DNA from: Klebsiella aerogenes | Lineage (GTDB): Bacteria > Pseudomonadota > Gammaproteobacteria > Enterobacterales > Enterobacteriaceae | NCBI GenBank assembly: GCA_029027985.1 | Contig: CP119076.1 | Location: 3,594,422-3,658,421 of the forward strand | Length of the DNA stretch: 64,000 nucleotides | Direction: 5' to 3' | Shown: piece after piece, positions 8,421-17,405 of the stretch | How the letters are laid out: each line of letters begins with the position of its first letter | How positions within the stretch are numbered: the first letter of the stretch is position 1 | The notes under the pieces: generated by a model | What the model was told of the DNA's origin: nothing | Databases searched by the model: none | The model's input: only the letters and a program-made list of their open reading frames with translations | Position numbers and translations under genes: made by a program

Positions 8421-10619
8421 TTAGAAGTCGTAGCTCATTGAGACACGAACGGTACGCGGATCGCCTTCAAACAGATAGGTACCGGTATCGTCAATGCCGG
8501 ACCAGTACTTCTCGTTAGTCACGTTGGTCACCCCAACGCGCCAGGTCATTTCGTTCTGGTCGGCGTTCAGACGCATACGATAGCGCAGGCCTAAATCCAG
8601 GGTGGTGTAGCTATCCAGCTTTTTGGTGTTGGCCGCATCGGCATACTGCGAGCCGCTATGATTGACACGCGCGGTCGCGGTTAGGCCTTCCACCGGTTTG
8701 ATATCATACTCGGCGCCGAGCACCGCATAGAAGTTAGCCACCCCGATGGCATCTTTACCGTCGGTTGCGCCTTGAGCGGTTTTAGTCTGTTTGGCATCCA
8801 GCCACACAGTACTGGCGTTAAGACGCAGCCCCAGCATCGGCTCGCCGAAGACGTTCATCTCTACGCCGCGGTTACGCTGCTCGCCGTCGAGGCCGTAATT
8901 GCGAGCGGTATCGGAAATGGCGTTCGGTTTTTTGATTTCAAACAGCGCCAGCGATCCGCCGATCGTACCGTAGTCGATCTTGACGCCCACTTCGTCCTGC
9001 TTCGAGTGCGCGATCCCGGTACTCTGCCCGGCATTGGCCGCTGTAGTCGGCGCCACAGAGCCCGGCTGCAGCGCTTCGGTATGGTTAGCATACAGCGACA
9101 GCTGCTCCCACGGTTTGTACACCAGGCCAAACGTCGGCATCCAGCGGCTTTGGGTATAACGCGACGAAGTATCTTCCAGCCCGGTGGCGTTGCTGTAGTT
9201 GCGCACGACCACCTTCTGATGACGAGCAGCGGCGGTAAACAGCACTTTATCGTTAAAGAAGCCGAGGGTATCGCTCAGCAGCCAGCCCTGCGTACGGCTG
9301 CGCGAGGTGACCAGCGGATCGTGGTAGTTGCCGCCAAAATAGGCGTTATCCGGCATTGCCACATCGTGGTTGTCATAGATATTGGTGGTCGGATTTTTCG
9401 CCGACATCCGCCAGGCGGTCGCATCGGTATGCACCTGCGCCGCATAGCCGAGATTCACCTTATGCGAAATCGCGCCGGTATTGAAATCGCCGCGCACCCC
9501 GCCCATGCCGCTGATCGCGTCGATGATGCGGTTAGTATCAAGGCGGCCAACCGTCGCATCGCCGTTTTTATTGAGCAGCTTCGGCGCGCTGTAGGTGCCG
9601 ATTTCATGCGAATGCTGGCCGCCGAGGGCGCTGTATACTGTCCAGCTATCGGTCAGATCATATTCCGCCTTCGCCATGCCGAACTCGCTTTCGATATCGC
9701 TATAGCCCCACTTCTGGCTGTAGTTTTTGCTGTTGTCCGGCAGCGCCGGGACGAAATCCACACCGCTGATATTGACGCCCATCGTACCGCCGTGGAACGT
9801 TTTCTTCTGATAGCCGAAATCGAGCGAGGAGCGGAAACGATCGCCACGGTAATCAAGCCCCAGCGAAGCCAGCGTGGTACGGCGTTTATCGTTATCGATA
9901 GCACCTTCGCCCTCGCGATGCACCAGGTTGACCCGGGCGCCGAACTGGTTGTTATCGCCGAAACGGCGTCCCAGGTCGAGGGTACCGCCGACCTGGGAAT
10001 CAGAGGTATAGTCGACGCCAACGCGTGCGGTCGGCAGATCTTCCGCCCGCTTCGGCTCGAGGTTAATCATCCCGCCGACGCCGCTGCTGGCCGCGCCGTT
10101 AAGCAGGCTGTTAGCCCCTTTGAAAATTTCAACGCGCTCCAGCATCTGGGTGTCCATCACCTGACGCGGCACTACGCCCGCCAGGCCGCCCATGGTCATG
10201 TCATCGCCATCGAGCTTAAACCCGCGGATTCGATAGGTCTCGGCGAAGTTGCCGTAGCCCTGTACGGCCTGCACGCCAGCGTCGTTGCTGACAACATCGG
10301 CGATAGTTTTCGCCTGCTGGTCCTGAATCAACTTCGAGGTATAGCCGATGACGTTAAACGGAACGTCCATCGCTTTTTGTTCGCCAAGCATCCCCAGACG
10401 GCCGCCGTGGGCGATCTGGCCGTCGAGAAATGCCGGAACCACCAGGTCGCCGCCGGATTTAAAATCGCCGTTTTCGCTAGCCTCGACGATGATGGTCTCT
10501 TCGCCAGGCTGCTTCGTGGCGGCAGCGTCCGCGGCCATCGCCGTTTGACTGGCGGCGCCGATGGCTAAAGCCAGTAGCGTTTTACGTAGCGGGAAGGATG
10601 AATAACGCGTGGTGTGCAT
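8421..10619 (-). CDS. TonB-dependent siderophore receptor (ferrichrome-type family)
   Basis: 732 residues from ATG 10619 (MHTTRYSSFPLRK), with GGGGC upstream. A signal peptide ends near AMA-ADAA. A TonB box-like EETIIVEAS follows, then the plug (DVPFNVIGYTSKLIQDQQAKTI, YRIRGFKLDG, VEIFKGANSLLNG, GGMINLEPKRA) and a beta-barrel ending in the aromatic SYDF typical of outer-membrane proteins. The layout is that of hydroxamate siderophore receptors of the FcuA/FhuA-like group; the exact siderophore cannot be read. It lies 59 bases after a YncE-like lipoprotein gene, and a Fur-like site precedes that pair, which fits iron control. Confidence 0.88.
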   Translation of the reverse strand: MHTTRYSSFPLRKTLLALAIGAASQTAMAADAAATKQPGEETIIVEASENGDFKSGGDLVVPAFLDGQIAHGGRLGMLGEQKAMDVPFNVIGYTSKLIQDQQAKTIADVVSNDAGVQAVQGYGNFAETYRIRGFKLDGDDMTMGGLAGVVPRQVMDTQMLERVEIFKGANSLLNGAASSGVGGMINLEPKRAEDLPTARVGVDYTSDSQVGGTLDLGRRFGDNNQFGARVNLVHREGEGAIDNDKRRTTLASLGLDYRGDRFRSSLDFGYQKKTFHGGTMGVNISGVDFVPALPDNSKNYSQKWGYSDIESEFGMAKAEYDLTDSWTVYSALGGQHSHEIGTYSAPKLLNKNGDATVGRLDTNRIIDAISGMGGVRGDFNTGAISHKVNLGYAAQVHTDATAWRMSAKNPTTNIYDNHDVAMPDNAYFGGNYHDPLVTSRSRTQGWLLSDTLGFFNDKVLFTAAARHQKVVVRNYSNATGLEDTSSRYTQSRWMPTFGLVYKPWEQLSLYANHTEALQPGSVAPTTAANAGQSTGIAHSKQDEVGVKIDYGTIGGSLALFEIKKPNAISDTARNYGLDGEQRNRGVEMNVFGEPMLGLRLNASTVWLDAKQTKTAQGATDGKDAIGVANFYAVLGAEYDIKPVEGLTATARVNHSGSQYADAANTKKLDSYTTLDLGLRYRMRLNADQNEMTWRVGVTNVTNEKYWSGIDDTGTYLFEGDPRTVRVSMSYDF

Positions 10620-10678
10620 AATTTGCCCCATGGATGAGGATAAATGGATCAAAGGGCCCGTCGCCGGGCCAGTTATTT

Positions 10679-11761
10679 TTATTGCGCGTTCAGGTCGATG
10701 CGTACGACGCTGTCCGGGCCTTTAGTGGAGTGGTCTTTATTGAAGGGCTGTTTGACGGTGACAAACAGCGTCTGACCATCGACGGAAAGCAGCAGGCTGT
10801 TGGGATTAGCTGGCAGCGCCCAGCTTTTCTTCAGCGTGTAGCGGCTGGCGTCAAGGCTGATGACCTTGCCGGATTCACGCTGTGAAATATAAATTTCGTG
10901 GCGTTTCCCATTGAACAGCACCGCCAGCGAATCGCCGACGTCAAGCTGTTTAAGCAATTTACCGCTGTGGATATCCAGCACCAGGGTGGTTTTCGCTTTC
11001 GAGTTGTCGGTCACGAACAGACGGCCGGTGTCGCTATCTTCGGCCATATTAAGCAGCAGCGCTGGCTTGTCGCCCAGCGGCTTCCAGCGCTGTTCAATGC
11101 GTTGGTTACGCGGGTTGATCACCAGAATTTCACCGCTGCCGTTGGCGGCGTACACGCGCCCGGTTTGTGCAGAGTAGTGCAGGCCGGTCATCCATTTACC
11201 GGTGTTTTTAATCCGCGTTTTCAGCTTAAGGGTGGTGGCGTCAACAACCCAGATTTGCGCCGGGTCGGCGACCGCGCCAACGTAGAGGGTATTATTCAGC
11301 AACAGCAGCTGACGCGCCCCATAAGGGAGCCCTTTTTCATTGCGCTCGCTGAACAGCAGGCGGTTTTTTACCTTGCCGGTGGCGGTGTCGATAGCGCTGA
11401 TGCCGCCGTCGAGCGAATTGCTGACGTATAGCGTTTTACCATCTGCAGAGAGCTGTAAAGCGAAGTTTTTCAGATCGGTATGCGTCAGGCCGATGGTGTT
11501 GAGGGTTTGCGGATCCAGTTTGTAGACCGCCCCGCCCTGCACATCTTTAAAGCCTTCGGCACTGGCGACGTACAGCGCATCGCCCTGCGGGCTTAGCGCC
11601 ATCTCGTACAACCCTTCCGCTAGCTGGCGCTGCAGCGGTTGCGCCACGTTCGGCGCAGGAGAGTTAACAACCGGTTGCGCAACGGCAGCGGAATGGTGGG
11701 TCGCGCAGCCGCCTAACGTCGCGCTGATGGCCAGCGCCAACGCTGGAAGAGTGTATTTCAT
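10679..11761 (-). CDS. YncE-like beta-propeller lipoprotein
   Basis: 360 residues from ATG 11761. The signal peptide has the lipobox LGGC (Cys19). The rest is a chain of ~40-residue YVTN-type propeller blades, for example EMALSPQGDALYVASAEG, LQLSADGKTLYVSNSLDGG and SLLLSVDGQTLFVTV. E. coli YncE is a related periplasmic propeller that is iron-regulated and encoded next to a TonB receptor gene. Here the lipoprotein gene is first in a probable two-gene operon with a siderophore-type receptor, so a role in the same uptake process is inferred. No enzymatic residues are evident. Confidence 0.82.
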   Translation of the reverse strand: MKYTLPALALAISATLGGCATHHSAAVAQPVVNSPAPNVAQPLQRQLAEGLYEMALSPQGDALYVASAEGFKDVQGGAVYKLDPQTLNTIGLTHTDLKNFALQLSADGKTLYVSNSLDGGISAIDTATGKVKNRLLFSERNEKGLPYGARQLLLLNNTLYVGAVADPAQIWVVDATTLKLKTRIKNTGKWMTGLHYSAQTGRVYAANGSGEILVINPRNQRIEQRWKPLGDKPALLLNMAEDSDTGRLFVTDNSKAKTTLVLDIHSGKLLKQLDVGDSLAVLFNGKRHEIYISQRESGKVISLDASRYTLKKSWALPANPNSLLLSVDGQTLFVTVKQPFNKDHSTKGPDSVVRIDLNAQ

Positions 11762-11920
11762 TGGAACAACCCTATAAAAAAACAATGACCCGATGGTCGC
11801 GCAGCGGCCGATATTGTGTGTTTCCGGCCTGCTGTCTTTGCGCCACCCTACGCCTTCGCTGTTCCTTGTGAACGACTCACTGACGCAGATCGATCCCAGC
11901 TTAGTCTGCTAACAAAAAAG

Positions 11921-11945
11921 AGAATGAGAACTATACGCATTATCA
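11921..11945 (-). promoter_or_regulatory. Candidate Fur box upstream of lipoprotein/receptor operon
   Basis: AGAATGAGAACTATACGCAT followed by TATC resembles overlapping Fur hexamers, with GAGAATGAGAA on one side and GCATTATC on the other. It lies about 160 bases upstream of the lipoprotein start. It is an imperfect match, judged by eye. Confidence 0.45.
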
Positions 11946-12048
11946 GATGTCAAACAAGCCCCGGCGGGCAAAAAAGATAATCTGCTGATTTTTTAACGTG
12001 GAATGGCGGATTGATAGGGGAAGAAAGGAGCTGCGGGATCGATACACA

Positions 12049-12124
12049 CCCGGATAGCGGCGCATTACGCCTTATCCGGGAGACAGGAGGCTAAGCCGCA
12101 CGCTTCTTGCGAAGAGCGGCTTAG
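12049..12124. repeat. REP-like repeat and hairpin downstream of NDH-2 gene
   Basis: The REP-like pair CCCGGATAGCGGCG / TACGCCTTATCCGGG (about 12050-12081) is followed by a 9-base stem CTAAGCCGC / GCGGCTTAG at 12091-12124. The latter may terminate the minus-strand NADH dehydrogenase gene, although its T run is poor. The rest of the interval up to 11761 holds the Fur-like site and nothing else recognised. Confidence 0.6.
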
Positions 12125-12129
12125 CACGC

Positions 12130-13437
12130 TTAATGCAATTTCAGGCGTGGGCGAATAATACGGTTAATCCCCCCGGACAGCATCATCAGACCGGTTTTGA
12201 AATAACCGTGCAGCGTCACCTGGTGCATTCGATACAGCGAATCATAAACCATCCGCGCCAGGCGCCCTTCCACCATCATCGGGCCGATCGGCAGGTGCCC
12301 CATAATACTGCCGAAGGTGGTATAACTGGACAGCGAAACCAGCGAGCCGCGATCGCGATAAGAGAACGCTTTCAGCTTATGCCCCTTCATCCGGGCGATA
12401 ATATTCTCAGCGGTAAACAGCGCCATTTGATGGGCCGCCTGGCCGCGTGGTGGAATAAAGCCGCCTTCCGGACGCGGGCACGCCGCGCAGTCGCCAAAGG
12501 CGAAAATATCAGCATCACGCGTCGTTTGCAGCGTCGGTTCCACCACCAGTTGATTGATGCGGTTGGTCTCCAGCCCGGCAATCTCCTTCATGAAATCCGG
12601 CGCTTTGATGCCCGCCGCCCAGACCATTAAATTCGCCGCAATAAACTGGCCGTCTTTGGTATGTAGTCCATTTTCCTCGACGCCGGTGATCATCGTGTTG
12701 GTCATCACATTAACGCCAAGCTTGCTCAGCTTATCGTGTACCGCGCTGGATATACGTTGTGGTAGCGCGGGCAAAATACCGTCGCCCGCTTCAATCAGGC
12801 TGACGTTTAATACTTCATTGCTCAGATCGTTATAGCCATAGCTGCGTAACTCTTTCACCGCATTATGCAATTCGGCAGATAACTCAACGCCGGTCGCACC
12901 GCCGCCGACAATCGCAATATTGACTTTGCCAGTGCTTTCCGGGTGCGCAGAATAACGCAGAAATTGATTAAGCATTTTCTGATGAAATACTTTCGCCTGC
13001 TCGGCGCTATCGAGAAAAATGCAATGCTCTTTAACGCCCGGCGTATTGAAGTCATTAGAGGTACTGCCTAGCGCCATCACCAGCGTATCCCAACTCAGTT
13101 TGCGTTCCGGCGCCAGTATCTGGCCCTGCTCGTCCCGCCGCGCGGCGAGGGTAATGGTTTTATTCTGCCGATCGATATCCATTACCGAACCGTTCTGGAA
13201 GGAAAAGTGGTGTTTGCTGGCGTGCGCCAGGAAGCTCAGCGCATCCACGCCTTCATCCAGCGAACCGGTGGCCACTTCATGCAGCAGCGGTTTCCACAGA
13301 TGACTGTGGCTGCGATCGACGAGGGTGATTTTCGCTTTCCGGCGACGACCTAATTTATGTCCCAACTGAGTAGCCAACTCCAGTCCGCCGGCGCCGCCGC
13401 CGACAATAACGATCTCTTTTAATGGCGCAGTCAACAT
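12130..13437 (-). CDS. Type II NADH:quinone oxidoreductase (Ndh-like paralogue)
   Basis: 435 residues. It is a single-subunit, non-proton-pumping flavoprotein that passes NADH electrons to quinone at the inner membrane. The FAD Rossmann motif [18 protein letters not shown] is at the N-terminus, the NADH Rossmann motif [21 protein letters not shown] near 175, and the FAD-binding [19 protein letters not shown] near 315. It aligns to E. coli Ndh over its length but is clearly divergent, so it is probably a paralogue rather than ndh itself. Start choice: ATG 13437 lies only 2 bases after GGAGG. The next codon, TTG 13434, has a 5-base spacing and would begin MTAPLKEIV, matching Ndh of E. coli, which also starts with TTG. 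Confidence 0.9.
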   Translation of the reverse strand: MLTAPLKEIVIVGGGAGGLELATQLGHKLGRRRKAKITLVDRSHSHLWKPLLHEVATGSLDEGVDALSFLAHASKHHFSFQNGSVMDIDRQNKTITLAARRDEQGQILAPERKLSWDTLVMALGSTSNDFNTPGVKEHCIFLDSAEQAKVFHQKMLNQFLRYSAHPESTGKVNIAIVGGGATGVELSAELHNAVKELRSYGYNDLSNEVLNVSLIEAGDGILPALPQRISSAVHDKLSKLGVNVMTNTMITGVEENGLHTKDGQFIAANLMVWAAGIKAPDFMKEIAGLETNRINQLVVEPTLQTTRDADIFAFGDCAACPRPEGGFIPPRGQAAHQMALFTAENIIARMKGHKLKAFSYRDRGSLVSLSSYTTFGSIMGHLPIGPMMVEGRLARMVYDSLYRMHQVTLHGYFKTGLMMLSGGINRIIRPRLKLH

Positions 13438-13649
13438 GACCTCCAAAATAATTAATTAAATGTTAATTAAAAACTCTCTGGTAATTTTTAGTTAACAATA
13501 ATCCAAACAATAAAAAGCCAGTCATCCATTAGATAGATGATTTATTGGTGCATATTGGTAATCGCAAATTTAATTGGCGGCAAACTTTAATCTGGATATT
13601 ATTGTACAAGTTTTATGACCATTAGCTTGCACACATATCCGAGGTAAAC
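13438..13649. other. AT-rich intergenic region upstream of NDH-2 gene
   Basis: Strikingly AT-rich compared with its neighbours, with runs such as AATTAATTAAATGTTAATTA. It presumably carries the promoter of the minus-strand NDH-2 gene; no operator could be defined. Confidence 0.5.
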
Positions 13650-13681
13650 AAAAAGGCCACTAAATTATTATTTAGCGGCCT
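13650..13681 (-). terminator. Terminator of aldehyde dehydrogenase gene
   Basis: Stem AGGCC(A)CTAAA / TTTAG(C)GGCCT with one mismatch. Read on the minus strand it is followed by TTTTTGTTT. It lies about 85 bases downstream of the aldehyde dehydrogenase stop. Confidence 0.75.
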
Positions 13682-13765
13682 GGAGGTGGATTAGATAATA
13701 ATAACCATCAAGTCTTACATCTGACTAATTAATTATAATTAGCCACAACAGAGTACTTTTTTTAT

Positions 13766-15250
13766 TTAATAGCGTAGCATCACTGATTTAAGTTCCGTAT
13801 AATCATCAATAAAAGCACTGCCGAATTCACGGCCCATGCCCGAACCTTTCATGCCGCCAAACGGCACCGCCGGGTCGAGGAACGTGTGCATGTTAACCCA
13901 CACGATCCCGGCCTCAATGGCGTCAGAGAAACGCAGCGCTTTGCGAATGTTATCGGACCAGACGCTGGCCGACAGGCCATACGGCGACGCGTTGATGCTC
14001 GACAGCGCCGAGTCTTCGCTGTGGTAGCCGATAAAGCTGCACAACGGGCCGAAAGTCTCTTCACGCATTAACGTGCTATTTTCGCTACGTACTTTTACCG
14101 CCGTCGGTTGCAGGAAATAACCCTCGCCGGGGAGCGCTTCGCCGCCGCAGACGATGGTGTCGCCCTCTTCGCGCGCAGTCTGGATAAGCTTCAGCACTTT
14201 CTCATGCTGCTGGCGGTTGGCCAACGGCCCCATCAGGGTCTGTTCATCCAGCGGCGAACCCGGCGCAAAGGCGCTAAGCTTCGCCTTGAGCAGCTCCAGC
14301 ACCACATCCAGTTTCCCCTGCGGCAGATAAAAACATTCTGCCGCGGCGCAAATCTGCCCCTGGTTCAGATATCCGGCTTCAATAATGCCGTTGACCATCG
14401 CCTCCGGCGACAGATCGTCGAGGAACAGCGCGGCATTTTTCCCGCCGAGTTCAAGAGTCACCCGTTTACCCGCGACGCCAGCCGATTGCCGCACTTTCTC
14501 ACCGGTCGCCACCGAGCCGGTAAAACTGACTTTGGCGCAATCGGGGTGGGTTATCAGACGCTGGGCTATCTCGCCGCCGGCCCCGTTGACCACGTTAATC
14601 ACCCCATCCGGGATACCGGCGGCTTTCGCCAGCTCCGCCACGCGCAGCAGCGTCAGCGGCGTATATTCACTCGGTTTCAGCACGATGGTGCAGCCGCAAA
14701 CCAACGCCGCCGCCAGCTTCCAGATGGCGATCATAATCGAGAAGTTCCACGGCACGATGCCCACCACCACGCCCAGCGGCTGACGGCGGGTAAAGGCGGT
14801 GTATTTCTCCCCGGCCATCGACGGCAGCGACACATCCAGCGTTTCGCCGGTCACCTTCCCCGCCCACCCGGCGAAGTAGCGCAGAAACGCCACCGACTGA
14901 TCCAGCTCCAGCATCCGTGCCAGCATAATAGTCTTACCGGAACAGAGGCTCTCCAGCTGCGCCAGCTCTTCGCGATGCGCCGCTAGCATGTCGGCCAGCT
15001 TCAGCAGCAACGCCCCGCGCGCCAGCGTCGGCATATCACGCCACTGACTAAATGCCTGACTGGCGCTCTCCATGGCGCGATCCGCCTGGCTGACATCCGC
15101 CGCCGTGACTTCAGCAATCGCCTGCCCGGTCGCCGGGTTAATCACCGCGAACAGCGCGCCGCGGCCCACCTCTCGCTCACCGGCAATAAACTGCCCGTGC
15201 GGCTGGCGTAAGAAGGCGGTCACTTCCGCCAGTAAGGTTACATCGCTCAT
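13766..15250 (-). CDS. NAD(P)+-dependent aldehyde dehydrogenase (FeaB/PuuC-like)
   Basis: 494 residues from ATG 15250 with an upstream GGGTG. All ALDH-superfamily signatures are present: PWNFSIMIA, the cofactor loop FTGSVATGEKVRQSA, the general-base glutamate in LELGGKNA (about residue 265), the catalytic Cys in GQICAAAE (about residue 300), and EETFGPL. The family oxidises aldehydes, here probably an aromatic or amino aldehyde, to acids in the cytoplasm. It is divergent from an FAD amine oxidase, and the shared promoter region carries a motif copy facing each gene. The inferred job is oxidation of the aldehyde left by amine deamination. The exact substrate is unknown. Confidence 0.9.
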   Translation of the reverse strand: MSDVTLLAEVTAFLRQPHGQFIAGEREVGRGALFAVINPATGQAIAEVTAADVSQADRAMESASQAFSQWRDMPTLARGALLLKLADMLAAHREELAQLESLCSGKTIMLARMLELDQSVAFLRYFAGWAGKVTGETLDVSLPSMAGEKYTAFTRRQPLGVVVGIVPWNFSIMIAIWKLAAALVCGCTIVLKPSEYTPLTLLRVAELAKAAGIPDGVINVVNGAGGEIAQRLITHPDCAKVSFTGSVATGEKVRQSAGVAGKRVTLELGGKNAALFLDDLSPEAMVNGIIEAGYLNQGQICAAAECFYLPQGKLDVVLELLKAKLSAFAPGSPLDEQTLMGPLANRQQHEKVLKLIQTAREEGDTIVCGGEALPGEGYFLQPTAVKVRSENSTLMREETFGPLCSFIGYHSEDSALSSINASPYGLSASVWSDNIRKALRFSDAIEAGIVWVNMHTFLDPAVPFGGMKGSGMGREFGSAFIDDYTELKSVMLRY

Positions 15251-15308
15251 CGTCGGCACCCGTTTTTCAGCAAAGTTAACCCATCACAGCACGGCGGTTC
15301 TCCGCCGC

Positions 15309-15328
15309 CCATCGTTCTAAAGAACGTC
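15309..15328 (-). promoter_or_regulatory. Island motif copy 1 (faces aldehyde dehydrogenase)
   Basis: Minus strand reads GACGTTCTTTAGAACGATGG and contains the palindrome CGTTCTTTAGAACG. It ends about 60 bases before the aldehyde dehydrogenase start. It shares its core with the four other copies in the island. Confidence 0.6.
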
Positions 15329-15347
15329 ATTCTTCCGGACGATATTC
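15327..15347 (+). promoter_or_regulatory. Island motif copy 2 (faces FAD oxidase)
   Basis: Reads TCATTCTTCCGGACGATATT then C. It lies 61 bases before the FAD oxidase start, back to back with copy 1. Confidence 0.6.
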
Positions 15348-15408
15348 ACCGCCCGCGCGGCGTGCTGTGATGAGCGCCTTGAGCCAGGCAAGACGACAAG
15401 GTAACGCG

Positions 15409-16710
15409 ATGAACATTAAAATCGATGCGCTGAACTACTACGGTGCGACGAAGAAATACCACCTTCATTTCCCGGCGCTGCGGGAAGATATTGAAGCCGA
15501 CGTGGTGATTATCGGCGGCGGCTTCTCCGGCATTAACACCGCGCTGGAGCTGGCGGAACAGGGCATTACCAACGTAGTGGTGCTGGAAGCGCGCCACCTC
15601 GGTTACGGCGGTACCGGGCGCAACGGCGGCCAGGTCATGGCCGGGATCGGTCACGATATTGAAGCGGTGAAAAAGCACGTCGGTAAAGAGGGGCTGGAGA
15701 CACTGTTTAAAATCTCTAACCTGGGCGCGGGCATCATTCGCGAACGTATCCGCAAATACAACATTGATGCCGATTTCGTGCCCGGTTACGGCTACCTTGC
15801 CTATAACCAGCGACAGCTAAAAACGCTGCGCCAGTGGGAAAAAGAGTTTAAGGCCGCCACCCCGGATGAAGATATCGAACTGTATACCGGTAAAGAGGTA
15901 CAGCAGGTCGTCGGTTCCGACGTCTACTGCGGCGCGCTGAAACATATGGGCGGCGGGCAGATCCACTCGCTGAATATGTTGCTTGGTTCGGCAAAGGCCG
16001 CCCACTCGCTGGGGGTCAAGATTTTCGAATCTTCGCCGGTGGTGGAGGTGAATTACGGCAAACAGGTTCGGGTACGCACCGCAATGGGCAGCGTCAAGGC
16101 CGCCAAATTGCTGTGGGCCTGCGACAGCTTCCTCAACAATATGGAGCCGGAGATCTACAACAAAACGTTGGTCACCTACTCCTATCAGGTCTCGACCGAA
16201 CCGCTTTCCGACGAGCTGATCGAGCGCATTAGCCCGCTGCGCGGCGCCTTCAGCGACATTCGCCCGGTCATTAACTACTACCGCGTCACCCGCGAAAACC
16301 GCCTGTTGTTTGGTAGCGCCACCCGCTTCCTGGAATATACGCCGAACGATTTCGCCGCCTGGAACCGTACGCTGCTGGCGGAAGTCTTCCCGTATCTGAA
16401 GGATGTGAAAATCGATTTCGCCTGGGGCGGGCCGATGGCCTGTAGCGCCAACCTGTTCCCGCAGATCGGCACCTTACGCGATCACGACAACGTCTTTTAC
16501 GTCCAGGGGTACTCCGGCTTCGGCGTTACCCCATCGCACATCGTGTGCAAAATCCTCGCCGAAGGGATTAACGGCGGTTCCGACCGCTATCGTCTGATGA
16601 GCGGTATCCCCCACGCGACCATCCACGGCCGTGACAGCCTGCGCCTGCTGCTGGTCACCGCTGGAAAACTTATGCACCAAACCGCCGGTTTCTGGAAAGG
16701 CCGGAGTTAA
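15409..16710 (+). CDS. FAD-dependent amine oxidoreductase (PuuB-like, DAO family)
   Basis: 433 residues from ATG 15409 (MNIKIDALNYYG), preceded by AAGG. The dinucleotide-binding motif ADVVIIGGGFSGINTALELAE is near residues 29-50, followed by RHLGYGGTGRNGGQ, and the C-terminal FAD contact VQGYSGFGVTPSH is near 365. The layout is that of gamma-glutamylputrescine oxidase PuuB and related glycine/D-amino acid oxidase-fold enzymes, which oxidatively deaminate amines. Gene order (divergent aldehyde dehydrogenase, downstream cupin and permease) supports an amine substrate. The final ~30 residues are rich in leucine and basic residues. The exact amine is unknown. Confidence 0.88.
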   Translation: MNIKIDALNYYGATKKYHLHFPALREDIEADVVIIGGGFSGINTALELAEQGITNVVVLEARHLGYGGTGRNGGQVMAGIGHDIEAVKKHVGKEGLETLFKISNLGAGIIRERIRKYNIDADFVPGYGYLAYNQRQLKTLRQWEKEFKAATPDEDIELYTGKEVQQVVGSDVYCGALKHMGGGQIHSLNMLLGSAKAAHSLGVKIFESSPVVEVNYGKQVRVRTAMGSVKAAKLLWACDSFLNNMEPEIYNKTLVTYSYQVSTEPLSDELIERISPLRGAFSDIRPVINYYRVTRENRLLFGSATRFLEYTPNDFAAWNRTLLAEVFPYLKDVKIDFAWGGPMACSANLFPQIGTLRDHDNVFYVQGYSGFGVTPSHIVCKILAEGINGGSDRYRLMSGIPHATIHGRDSLRLLLVTAGKLMHQTAGFWKGRS

Positions 16711-16723
16711 TCAGGAGAACGTT

Positions 16724-17089
16724 ATGCACGCTTTTAAACTCGAACAACCGGTACCTGAACTGCAGCCCATCGGTAGCGTGAGTTTGCTGGGCGCCACGCC
16801 AACCGCTGGCGATCCGCAGGTCGCGGGCGCGATGATCTACGGCGAGCCGCAGGATGCATTCACCTGCGGACTGTTTTCGTCCACTCAGGGGAGCTTTACC
16901 ATGACTTATCCGTTTACCGAACACGCCACCGTGCTGGAAGGCGAAGTGGAGCTGACCGTCGCTGGCGGCAAGCCGCAGCGCTTTGCGCCGGGCGACAGTT
17001 GGTTTGTCAAACAGGGTACCGAAGTGGAATGGAAAATCCTCACTCCGCGCTTCGTCAAACACTACCTGGCAAACGTCGAAACGCGCTAA
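16724..17089 (+). CDS. Cupin-domain protein (DUF861/EutQ-like)
   Basis: 121 residues from ATG 16724 after CAGGAG, 13 bases behind the FAD oxidase stop, hence cotranscribed. It is a single beta-barrel cupin: FTMTYPFTEHATVLEGEVELTV (motif 1) and FAPGDSWFVKQGTEVEWKI (motif 2). This resembles the small cupins that accompany amine catabolic genes. Only one histidine is obvious in motif 1, so metal binding is uncertain. It could sense or isomerise a pathway intermediate; no specific reaction is supported. Confidence 0.82.
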   Translation: MHAFKLEQPVPELQPIGSVSLLGATPTAGDPQVAGAMIYGEPQDAFTCGLFSSTQGSFTMTYPFTEHATVLEGEVELTVAGGKPQRFAPGDSWFVKQGTEVEWKILTPRFVKHYLANVETR

Positions 17090-17117
17090 CGCGATGGTCG
17101 ATCCCGCGGCGATCGCT

Positions 17118-17196
17118 GGCAATGCCCGGCGGCGCTGCGCTTAGCAGGGCTACGGGGTAACAAATGGCACGGACCGTAGGCCGCCGCCCGGCAGAA
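17118..17196 (-). repeat. Single copy of the 110-bp composite intergenic repeat
   Basis: Reading the minus strand gives the same parts as the large array at 28.4 kb: a GCCGGGCGGCGGCCTACGG unit, GTGCCATTTGTTACCCCGTAG, then CCCTGCTAAGCGCAGCG. This is an inverted single copy. Confidence 0.75.
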
Positions 17197-17210
17197 ATAC
17201 GTGCAACGTG

Positions 17211-17250
17211 GCAAGATAGATGGCCCCGGTTTCCGGGGCCATCTTGTTTA
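17211..17250 (+). terminator. Terminator of FAD oxidase/cupin operon
   Basis: Perfect 11-base stem GATGGCCCCGG / CCGGGGCCATC with a TTT loop at 17219-17243, followed by TTGTTTA. Confidence 0.85.
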
Positions 17251-17296
17251 CTCGCCGTCACAATCATGGACTGCGTCACAGAATCAGCCACCGCTA

Positions 17297-17317
17297 TCCA
17301 TCTTCAGGACGATATTC
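17297..17317 (+). promoter_or_regulatory. Island motif copy 3 (faces amine/amino acid permease)
   Basis: TCCATCTTCAGGACGATATT then C. A -10-like TAAATT starts 37 bases after the first base of the ATCTT core, and the permease ATG is 88 bases beyond the motif. Confidence 0.55.
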
Positions 17318-17405
17318 GTTGAGCCGGATGCCCGCCTAAATTATGACTATCCGGGAGTGGCGCTGGCTATTCCCTGCCCTCCCCTACATTGTGCAGAGGT
17401 TGACT

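Larger units (their letters stand above)
15282..15372. promoter_or_regulatory. Mirror-image divergent promoter region
   Basis: CATCACAGCACG (15282-15293) and CGTGCTGTGATG (15361-15372) are a perfect 12-base inverted repeat centred at 15327, exactly where the two operator-like motifs abut. In both directions the motif TTCTT lies 31 bases before CGTGC, and TGTGAT sits where a -10 element would be. Both promoters thus share one geometry. Confidence 0.6.

Noticed and set aside
8772-10568. 598-codon open frame on the plus strand
   Set aside because: It lies wholly antisense to the TonB receptor gene, has no recognisable domain, and its composition (rich in His, Arg, Val) is that of a shadow frame in GC-rich DNA.
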